Assembly (NCBI GenBank): GCA_034440595.1
Contig: JAWXCH010000536.1
Location: 1 to 5,798, forward strand
Length of the DNA stretch: 5,798 nt
Direction: 5' to 3'
From: JAWXCH01 sp034440595
GTDB taxonomy: Bacteria > Planctomycetota > Planctomycetia > Pirellulales > JALHPA01
The translations under genes and the position numbers were made by a program. The notes under the pieces are model-generated. The model saw only the letters and a program-made list of their open reading frames with translations. It did not search any database and had not been told where the DNA came from. Positions 1 to 4,628 of the stretch are shown in pieces; position 1 is the stretch's first letter; each line of letters opens with the position of its first letter.

Positions 1-590
1 CCCAGCCCCATCTCGTCGGCCAGCACCGCAGCCACTCGCGGGTACAAGAACGAAACCCCTTCAAATTGATACGGAAAGGGGCGAAACGGAAAATGCAAAG
101 CACCGCAGTTGATTTGCGTTTCTAACGCCGGCTGCAGGACGTAGTACAACCGATCTTCTAGCTTGACCGTGTCGGCGGGGGGCTTCAACCGAGTGAACTG
201 CAAGCCAGCCATGTCAGTCGGTCGGGCGGGTACAGCAGCAGTCGCTTTGCTTGGCACCGGCACTGGAACAGCACTCAACCCGCTGGCTATCACCGGCGGC
301 CGAAACGAGTAGCTGTTGATCCGAGGCAGCTTTTCGCGAATGGGGAGCGAAATCACCTGCGGCAAGCCGAGCAGCGGCGAACTGGAAACAGCCGCCAGGG
401 TCGGCACAGCATTGGAGTCGGAAGGGAGCCAAAGGGGCTGTGGCTCGCAAATGATATTAAACTGAGGAACTGCCAGCGAGAAATGGACAACGTCGGTAAT
501 TGACGAAGGGGACCAACTTTGCACCGCCGGTATTGCCGCTCCGGCAGCGTTAGATTGCGGCTGACAGTCGTTTGATCCGGCGCTGTTCAT
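1..590 (-). CDS. SNF2-family DEAD/DEAH helicase, N-terminal part (cut by left edge)
   Basis: An open frame runs from an ATG at 590 to the left edge, giving 196 codons plus two bases. The last visible residues are LADEMGLG (about 189-196 plus the partial codon), the Walker A/motif I signature of SNF2 ATPases, normally completed by KT. It is preceded by PYQFEGVSFLYP (residues 173 on), the usual SNF2 Q-motif-like segment. SNF2 proteins are ATP-driven double-stranded DNA translocases that remodel protein-DNA complexes. Residues 1 to about 150 are low in recognisable structure and rich in Pro, Ala and Val (for example VPVPVP), so this is an N-terminal extension of unknown role. An in-frame TAG lies within the upstream repeat and no other start codon follows it, so ATG 590 is the only sensible start. 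No Shine-Dalgarno site is visible. The gene follows a small unknown gene on the same strand and is probably co-transcribed with it. The family call is firm; the specific role is unknown. Confidence 0.9.
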   Translation of the reverse strand, partial: MNSAGSNDCQPQSNAAGAAIPAVQSWSPSSITDVVHFSLAVPQFNIICEPQPLWLPSDSNAVPTLAAVSSSPLLGLPQVISLPIREKLPRINSYSFRPPVIASGLSAVPVPVPSKATAAVPARPTDMAGLQFTRLKPPADTVKLEDRLYYVLQPALETQINCGALHFPFRPFPYQFEGVSFLYPRVAAVLADEMGL

Positions 591-597
591 ATATACT

Positions 598-706
598 GTG
601 TGCCACTGGCTCCGCCAGTGCTAATTTGTCTGGGGGCAACCGGCTCCCAGTACTGACAGAGTGCCAAGTCTTCATGCGATTCACACTGGCAAAGCCAGTG
701 GCACAC
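598..706. repeat. REPIN/MITE-like element: two inverted hairpin repeats
   Basis: Two 23-base arms, 598-620 and 684-706, are inverted copies of each other and match at 21 of 23 positions. The two differences fall in the loop. Each arm holds its own perfect hairpin: CACTGGC-TCC-GCCAGTG at 604-620 and CACTGGC-AAA-GCCAGTG at 684-700, with the outer bases GTGTGC or GCACAC on one side. The 63 bases between contain a smaller imperfect stem (CTGGG near 630 with CCCAG near 646). The total length of 109 bases and the arrangement match REPINs, non-autonomous elements moved in trans by RAYT (REP-associated tyrosine) transposases. No transposase is in view. It sits between the two minus-strand genes, and its left hairpin ends 13 bases before the helicase start codon, where it could affect mRNA stability or translation. 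The repeat structure is seen directly; mobility is inferred. Confidence 0.8.
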
Positions 707-734
707 GACCCTAAATCCTAGTTGCGATAAAGCA

Positions 735-1262
735 CTACGCGGCTCGCGAACCACGTTGAGCTTCTTCAATCGCAGCGCGAATTCGCCCAAACGGCTCAAA
801 TAACTCCATCGTTCCGGCAAGTTCCAGCCGCTGCACAATCAGCTCTTGATCCGAGTGTCTCTCGACAGTCACAGCCAATAAGTTCTCGCCGAAATGAAAG
901 GTCGATAGGCCAGATGCACTTTGCCCCCCCTGCTCTTTAGGCACGATCACTAGCGCCACCGGGACTTCCGTATGATTGCGAACCGCCAAGGCATGCGGCG
1001 AGTCCGTAAAAATCGCCAACAGTTCAACACTGCACTTGGCCGCCAAGGTCGCACCGATCTGCTCGCCATACAGGTACGGCTGCAACGTCGGCCCATAGAG
1101 TATCTGCTGCGCGCGGTTCGGCTTGATTGGGGCCGTGCAATGGAATTCCAAGGGCCGCCCTGCCAGATTCAGCACTAGAAAGCCGCCGAATAGCCCATGC
1201 TGTTCGTGTTCGACCACGGACAGAAAACCCAGGGCCTCTGCTTTCTCGACTCGCTTGGCCAT
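735..1262 (-). CDS. Conserved hypothetical protein upstream of the SNF2 helicase
   Basis: This encodes 175 residues starting MAKRVEKAEALGFL. I chose the ATG at 1262 because AGGA lies six bases before it and because the 25-residue upstream extension (to an ATG at 1337) is made of hairpin DNA. I do not recognise a named domain. The best-defined part is residues 35-70, with GRPLEFHC, APIKPNRAQQILYGPTL and YLYGEQIG, which reads like a conserved core. Cysteines at 42 and 77 and a His at 41 are visible, but no clear metal-binding motif. There is no signal peptide or membrane segment, so it is probably cytoplasmic. The C-terminus (about 140-175) is charged and probably helical. The same-strand placement 144 bases before the helicase start suggests an operon, so a partner or accessory role for the helicase is possible, but this is inference from context only. 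Confidence 0.8.
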   Translation of the reverse strand: MAKRVEKAEALGFLSVVEHEQHGLFGGFLVLNLAGRPLEFHCTAPIKPNRAQQILYGPTLQPYLYGEQIGATLAAKCSVELLAIFTDSPHALAVRNHTEVPVALVIVPKEQGGQSASGLSTFHFGENLLAVTVERHSDQELIVQRLELAGTMELFEPFGRIRAAIEEAQRGSRAA

Positions 1263-1268
1263 TGTCGT

Positions 1269-1272
1269 TCCT
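1269..1272 (-). promoter_or_regulatory. Ribosome binding site deciding the start at 1262
   Basis: On the minus strand this reads AGGA, followed by six bases and then ATG. It is the only Shine-Dalgarno-like match near the candidate starts of this gene and favours the shorter protein. Confidence 0.5.
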
Positions 1273-1292
1273 GCGTCAATCCAACTGCCTGA

Positions 1293-1327
1293 CAGCGCCA
1301 AATGGCGCTGGCCGCATAACGCGGCCA
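1293..1327 (-). promoter_or_regulatory. Two adjoining hairpins in the leader of the 735-1262 gene
   Basis: CAGCGCC-AAAT-GGCGCTG (1293-1310) is a perfect 7-bp stem with a 4-base loop. TGGCCGC-ATAAC-GCGGCCA (1309-1327) is a second perfect 7-bp stem with a 5-base loop. They share the two bases 1309-1310, so both cannot be fully formed at once. If transcription starts further upstream, they lie 31 to 65 bases before the start codon in the mRNA leader. No run of U follows, so they do not look like an intrinsic terminator. An RNA control element or a DNA-binding site is possible; the pairing is seen, the role is not. Confidence 0.4.
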
Positions 1328-1395
1328 CGCCTTCCATTCATCGGGCCATGCCAAGCGTGACTTTAGGGGTGTTACGCAGTTCGCGGCTTGAGAGC

Positions 1396-1407
1396 TTTTG
1401 ATCAAAA
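1396..1407. promoter_or_regulatory. Perfect 12-base palindrome, possible operator
   Basis: TTTTGATCAAAA is its own reverse complement. It stands in the divergent spacer, about 134 bases from the minus-strand start and 250 from the plus-strand start, a plausible place for a dimeric regulator site. AT-rich palindromes of this size can also arise by chance, and no second copy is seen in the spacer. Confidence 0.3.
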
Positions 1408-1586
1408 ACACGAAAACACACCGCTTTGCAGTGGAACCTTGCTGGCGTGAAAAAGTCGGTTGCACTGCCTGCCGGTGCGGCTTGCGCAATCCTTCAAGTC
1501 TGGTGGGACATTTTAGCCAAACCACCCAGACCACTTAGTTTTCGGCCGTTGCAGAAATAAGAGCTTTCACTTCATGAGTAAAACTG

Positions 1587-1616
1587 GTGGCAATTCTGGC
1601 AAACTCTGTTTAGAAT
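1587..1616 (+). promoter_or_regulatory. Candidate sigma70-like promoter for the coiled-coil gene
   Basis: TAGAAT (1611-1616) matches the -10 consensus TATAAT at five of six bases. GTGGCA (1587-1592), 18 bases upstream, matches the -35 consensus TTGACA at four of six. The start would fall near 1622-1624, leaving a leader of about 35 bases before ATG 1659. It is the best such pair in the spacer, but planctomycete promoters are not well defined. Confidence 0.35.
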
Positions 1617-1638
1617 GGATGAGAACCTTGCTAAAAAC

Positions 1639-1653
1639 TCACTTAAAAAGTGA
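1639..1653 (+). promoter_or_regulatory. Palindrome directly before the coiled-coil gene start
   Basis: TCACTT-AAA-AAGTGA is a perfect 6-bp inverted repeat around a 3-base centre, ending five bases before ATG 1659 and downstream of the candidate promoter. It could be a repressor site or a small mRNA hairpin that shields the start region. It contains the alternative GTG start at 1650, which makes that start less attractive. Confidence 0.35.
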
Positions 1654-1658
1654 CCGTT

Positions 1659-2132
1659 ATGCAGCCCGAACAGCACTCCGCTCCACCTTCGTTATTTACC
1701 CAGCTTGATACATCCGTCCACGCGGCAGCCGCGGGGGGTGACGATCTGGATCCATTGCAGGAGCAAACACAGTTGCTCCGCGACCTTTTGACTGCGCAAG
1801 ATCGCCAGAACGAACTTCTGGAAGAGTTGCTCTCGCAAGTCGGTTCGGCTCAGCGGCAACGGCAACATGAGCTGGGCCAGTGGAAACAAGCCAATCCACG
1901 ACTGGCACGTAGCTGCCGAGTAGCGGCCGACGCACTGGGTCGCGTTCAGGCCGAGTTCCTGGGCAATCTGACCCGCGAAGTCGCTGAAAACGCCGAAGAC
2001 ATGCTGGATGGCGAATTCGTGCTGAACGAGTTCATCGACCGTTACGGGCCACGCCTGGCTCACCTGAATGGGGTACTCCAAGTACTTTCGCAACTGAGCA
2101 GCGTCCCCAATCCGACCGGGCAGAATAGCTAG
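1659..2132 (+). CDS. Small acidic coiled-coil protein of unknown function
   Basis: This encodes 157 residues from ATG 1659. An in-frame GTG at 1650 would add only three residues and lies inside a palindrome; neither start has a Shine-Dalgarno site. Residues 1-30 are flexible and Ala/Gly rich. Residues about 33-62 (QTQLLRDLL, NELLEELLSQV) have a leucine heptad pattern typical of a coiled coil. Residues 78-146 form a second helical block with NPRLARSCRVAADALGRVQ, EFLGNLTREV and LNEFIDRYGPRLAHLNGVLQ, which looks like the conserved core. There is no signal peptide or membrane segment. It stands 271 bases before the adenylate-forming enzyme on the same strand. An adaptor or scaffold role would suit the structure, but no function can be assigned. 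A longer reading frame lies antisense to it, but the protein here has much more natural composition. Confidence 0.75.
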   Translation: MQPEQHSAPPSLFTQLDTSVHAAAAGGDDLDPLQEQTQLLRDLLTAQDRQNELLEELLSQVGSAQRQRQHELGQWKQANPRLARSCRVAADALGRVQAEFLGNLTREVAENAEDMLDGEFVLNEFIDRYGPRLAHLNGVLQVLSQLSSVPNPTGQNS

Positions 2133-2403
2133 TGGCCCATCGTTCAAATCCCTTCTCGATTGATCGAATCGGGTCTCTATAGGCAGCCTCAGTGCCGGAA
2201 CTTGCCCGTTTGTACGGCGTTCTGCGCATTGCAACTGCCGTTCAGCCGGTTGTTTTCCCTTGCCGGCTACGGTATTTTCAAGTTCGGGGATACGCTTTCC
2301 TGAACCTCCCGCTGGCACTTCTTTAGAACTGATCGGCGGCCGAAGCGTTTCCAACCTGCGATTTTCCCTCCCTCCTTTTCCACCGCTTAAGGATTGAACG
2401 TCG
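2133..2403. other. Intergenic spacer before the adenylate-forming enzyme
   Basis: I see no gene in these 271 bases. A 6-bp inverted repeat, AGCCGG (2244-2249) and CCGGCT (2263-2268), surrounds a T-rich 13-base loop. A weak promoter-like pair, TTGTTT (2250-2255) and TATTTT (2273-2278) at 17-base spacing, overlaps it. A pyrimidine-only stretch runs about 2362-2380, just before the AAGGA of the next gene. None of these is strong. The spacer length suggests the next gene may have its own promoter. Confidence 0.4.
2389..2393 (+). promoter_or_regulatory. Weak ribosome binding site of the adenylate-forming enzyme
   Basis: AAGGA stands ten bases before ATG 2404. The spacing is slightly long but supports this start; no other in-frame start is nearby. 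Confidence 0.4.
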
Positions 2404-3522
2404 ATGACTTCCGGCGCTTCTGGAACCGCTTCTGCCGATATCGCCTCGCTGGCCAAGGCCGCGCGCGACCGCCTTGATGCCCAGGCCTATGAGATCGTGC
2501 AGTGGCACTTCCACCCGTCAACCGGCTGCCCCTTTTGGCTGGAGAAAGCGTCCGAGCTGTCTTTCGATCCGCTCAAGGAAGTCAAAAACTATGACGACCT
2601 GAAGAAATTCCCCGAGTTCCAGGATGAGTGGCTCCGCGGTGGCCCCGTGCGCCGCTGGGTTCCCAAGGCCTACGCCGACAGCCCGATCTATGTGTTTGAA
2701 ACTGGTGGCACGACCGGCGTCCCCAAGAGCCGCATCGGCATTGAGGACTTTCGCAATGACTATTCCATGTTCAGTGAGACGCTCCCGGACGAGTATTTTC
2801 CCAAGGGGGCCAACTGGCTGATGCTTGGCCCCAGCGGCCCACGCCGGCTCCGGCTCGCAGTCGAACACTTAGCACAATTTCGCGGCGGGATCTGCTTTTG
2901 CATCGACCTTGACCCGCGCTGGGTGATCAAGCTGATCAAAAAAGGCTGGATGGAGCATCTGGAGGAGTACAAGAAGCACTGCATCGACCAGGCGATCACC
3001 ATCCTCACCGCCGGGCACGACATCCGCTGCATGTTCACGACGCCAAAACTGCTGGAGGCACTGGCGCTGGAACTAGAGAAACGTGGCTCCAGCATTCGCC
3101 AATCGGGCATCACCGGGATCTTTTCCGGCGGCACCGAGTTCACCCCGCAGTGGACACGTTTTGCCACTGAGGAATTTTTGGAAGGCGTTTACATGACACC
3201 GACCTACGGCAACACGTTGATGGGCCTGGCCGCCAGCAAGCCAGTCACCGCCGCCGACGGCTACAAGATCAGCTACTACGCACCGCAACCGCGTGCCGCG
3301 ATCGAAGTAGTCGAGTTCGACGACTACAACACGCCCGTCAGCTACGGCGGCACCGGGCGAGTCAAGCTAACAACACTCACCAAGGAATTTTTCGTCCCGG
3401 GCTTCATGGAACGGGACGAAGGAGAACGCGAACCACCGTTTGAAAAGTACCCCTGGGACGGAGTCAGCGGAGTCCGGCCATTCCATGAACTGGCGGAAGC
3501 AACGACGGTCGGGGTGTATTGA
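2404..3522 (+). CDS. Adenylate-forming enzyme, PaaK/LuxE-like, lacking the C-terminal subdomain
   Basis: This encodes 372 residues. It belongs to the ANL (acyl/aryl-CoA ligase) superfamily, which activates a carboxylic acid with ATP as acyl-AMP and passes the acyl group to a thiol. The phosphate-binding loop is TGGTTGVPKS (residues 100-109). Next come FSGGTE (240-245), YGNTLMG (268-274, the A5-type acyl-AMP motif) and GRVKLTTLTKEFFVPGFMERDEG (318-340), with the ribose-contacting Arg-Asp at 337-338. The protein ends only about 34 residues later, at a TGA. Phenylacetate-CoA ligases (about 430 residues) continue with a C-terminal subdomain carrying a catalytic Lys, absent here. LuxE acyl-protein synthetases (about 370 residues) are of this length but use a Cys near the C-terminus, and no Cys occurs in the last 100 residues here. 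It is probably cytoplasmic. The aldehyde-dehydrogenase-like gene downstream suggests a joint acid-reducing pathway. The superfamily is certain; substrate and acceptor are unknown. Confidence 0.88.
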   Translation: MTSGASGTASADIASLAKAARDRLDAQAYEIVQWHFHPSTGCPFWLEKASELSFDPLKEVKNYDDLKKFPEFQDEWLRGGPVRRWVPKAYADSPIYVFETGGTTGVPKSRIGIEDFRNDYSMFSETLPDEYFPKGANWLMLGPSGPRRLRLAVEHLAQFRGGICFCIDLDPRWVIKLIKKGWMEHLEEYKKHCIDQAITILTAGHDIRCMFTTPKLLEALALELEKRGSSIRQSGITGIFSGGTEFTPQWTRFATEEFLEGVYMTPTYGNTLMGLAASKPVTAADGYKISYYAPQPRAAIEVVEFDDYNTPVSYGGTGRVKLTTLTKEFFVPGFMERDEGEREPPFEKYPWDGVSGVRPFHELAEATTVGVY

Positions 3523-3584
3523 TTTTGAAGTTACTTTGGAACGGAGATAGGCAATTTTGTTCCGAGTACTTTCATTCCATTTTT

Positions 3585-3589
3585 GAGGG
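3585..3589 (+). promoter_or_regulatory. Ribosome binding site deciding the start at 3597
   Basis: GAGGG stands seven bases before ATG 3597. It is the clearest Shine-Dalgarno site in the window and shows that the in-frame TTG at 3519, which overlaps the previous gene, is not the start. A signal peptide begins exactly at 3597. Confidence 0.6.
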
Positions 3590-3596
3590 CAAGTTG

Positions 3597-4589
3597 ATGA
3601 AAACGAAAATTGCGGTGCTGATCTGCGTTGTAGCTGCGTTTGCGACTGAAACCAGCAGAGCGAGTGAAGCCGAAGCGAAGGCTGCTAAGGTAAAATACGA
3701 TCAGGCAATTGCCAAAGCTCAGGCTGAAATGGTGTCGGCCTTTGATCAAGCAATTAAGCAGGCGGCCTTTGGCGATGATTTGGCTGCGGTGAAAGTTTTG
3801 ATTTTGGAGAAGGAGGGATTTGTACAGTCTGGCAAGGCGCCAAATTCACCGGCTTTCACTGAAAAGCTGAATGACTACGTTTTGAAGCGTAAGAGTGCGG
3901 CCTCAGACTACCATAGGGAATTGCAACGAATTGTAACAAACGCGACAAACAAAAATGACCCGCTAACAGCGAGCAAGTATCAGTTGCAACTGAAGGCTTT
4001 CGTCTCGGCAGAAAAGTCCGCTATAGCGGCGTTGACGATTCCACGCGTGGATATTGAAGGAGATAAAAACAGAGTCGTCGGCGACATCGACCCTAGTGAA
4101 AAAACTTCAATCAAGCAAGTTACCGACTTCGCGGAGCTTTACCGTTCTTTACTAACGGAGGCTCACAGCTCAGATACAACCGCACGGCAAGATCGAGAAT
4201 TTCAGATTGCGATTAAGAAATTACAAGACAACTTGAAGTCCCAGAACTGGACAATACATCGAGAAATTACAGACGTCTCGAAATATGGGGACAAAGGGCT
4301 GTATGCGATCAAACTTGAGTTGCCTGAATTTGGAGAGGGACGAAAACGAACTGTAGCGGCCTTTACAGACGTTCACTACATGAAACTAGCTGATAAGCAA
4401 GCACTTGAGTTAGGGAAAGGCGACATAATTATATTCTCTGGCAAACCAGTAATCGAAGACAAAAACGACGCGCCGGGAACTTTGATGCTACTGCGATTCG
4501 ATAATGCGACCGAAGGCCCGCATCAACGTCACTATGTCCGGCTGGACGGTCAGAAGGTCACCATACGAAAAAGTACCGTAAAGGAATAA
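3597..4589 (+). CDS. Secreted protein of unknown function: helical N-terminal half, beta-rich C-terminal half
   Basis: This encodes 330 residues. MKTKIAVLICVVAAFATE is a Sec signal peptide (basic start, hydrophobic core), with likely cleavage after SRA at residue 22. There is no lipobox, so it is exported rather than lipid-anchored. Residues 24-150 are charged and helical in two similar antiparallel pairs (KVKYDQAIAKAQAEM with DDLAAVKVLILEKEGF, then SDYHRELQRIVTNA with DPLTASKYQLQLKAF), a pattern I associate with planctomycete exported proteins. After a linker, residues about 210-325 look beta-rich (YGDKGLYAIKLELPEF, KGDIIIFSGKPVIE, HYVRLDGQKVTIRK), possibly a small barrel. I recognise no enzymatic motif. 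Sampled stretches give roughly 37-50% GC against about 60-65% in its neighbours, and A/T-ending codons are common. This suggests acquisition from elsewhere between two functionally linked genes. It may be transcribed with the gene before it, 74 bases away. Confidence 0.82.
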   Translation: MKTKIAVLICVVAAFATETSRASEAEAKAAKVKYDQAIAKAQAEMVSAFDQAIKQAAFGDDLAAVKVLILEKEGFVQSGKAPNSPAFTEKLNDYVLKRKSAASDYHRELQRIVTNATNKNDPLTASKYQLQLKAFVSAEKSAIAALTIPRVDIEGDKNRVVGDIDPSEKTSIKQVTDFAELYRSLLTEAHSSDTTARQDREFQIAIKKLQDNLKSQNWTIHREITDVSKYGDKGLYAIKLELPEFGEGRKRTVAAFTDVHYMKLADKQALELGKGDIIIFSGKPVIEDKNDAPGTLMLLRFDNATEGPHQRHYVRLDGQKVTIRKSTVKE

Positions 4590-4600
4590 GCACCTTTTAC
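4578..4600 (+). other. Weak hairpin over the stop codon of the secreted-protein gene
   Basis: GTAAAGG (4578-4584) can pair with CCTTTTAC (4593-4600) with one bulged T, around an 8-base loop that includes the TAA stop. The stem is AT-rich and no T-run follows, so it is a poor candidate for a terminator. The reductase gene starts only 28 bases further on, which fits read-through. Confidence 0.15.
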
Positions 4601-4628
4601 TTGCCATAACAATTAGTCAATACAAATC

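Larger units (their letters stand above)
1263..1658. other. Divergent intergenic spacer without a gene
   Basis: These 396 bases separate the minus-strand pair from the plus-strand genes, so promoters for both directions should lie here. Besides the leader hairpins next to 1262, it holds a 12-base palindrome (1396-1407), a bulged hairpin with arms GTCTGG (1498-1503) and CCAGAC (1526-1531) extended by TGG/CCA around one unpaired C, a promoter-like pair (1587-1616) and a palindrome at 1639-1653. I found no convincing promoter for the minus-strand gene. Short reading frames crossing the spacer have no recognisable protein character. Confidence 0.6.

Noticed and set aside
214..450. A 78-codon minus-strand reading frame within the helicase region
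   Set aside because: The adjacent frame carries the SNF2 motifs at its end and is open across the whole stretch, so this is a shadow.
598..706. CRISPR array or intrinsic terminator reading of the paired hairpins
   Set aside because: Only two copies are present and they are inverted rather than direct, which excludes a CRISPR array; neither hairpin is followed by a T-run on either strand.
1263..1337. N-terminal extension of the 735-1262 protein to an ATG at 1337
   Set aside because: The extra 25 codons consist of the leader hairpins, and the ATG at 1262 has AGGA at good spacing with a more typical N-terminus (MAKRVEK).
972..1401. Plus-strand reading frames opposite the conserved unknown gene
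   Set aside because: They have Arg/Pro-rich compositions typical of antisense shadows and no recognisable features.
1586..1601. Possible sigma54 (-24/-12) promoter, TGGCAATTCTGGCA
   Set aside because: The GG and GC dinucleotides are ten bases apart rather than the required twelve, so the spacing does not fit.
1692..2456. A 254-codon minus-strand reading frame antisense to the coiled-coil gene and the start of the adenylating enzyme
   Set aside because: It overlaps the certain N-terminal region of the adenylating enzyme and the plausible coiled-coil gene, and its protein shows no domain, heptad or natural composition. Long antisense frames are common in GC-rich coding DNA.
3525..3553. Possible promoter between the adenylating enzyme and the secreted-protein gene (TTGAAG as -35)
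   Set aside because: At 17-base spacing the -10 would be TAGGCA, too poor a match to support.
3519..3596. Upstream TTG start for the secreted protein
   Set aside because: It would overlap the previous gene and place 26 residues before a clear signal peptide; ATG 3597 has GAGGG at seven bases.
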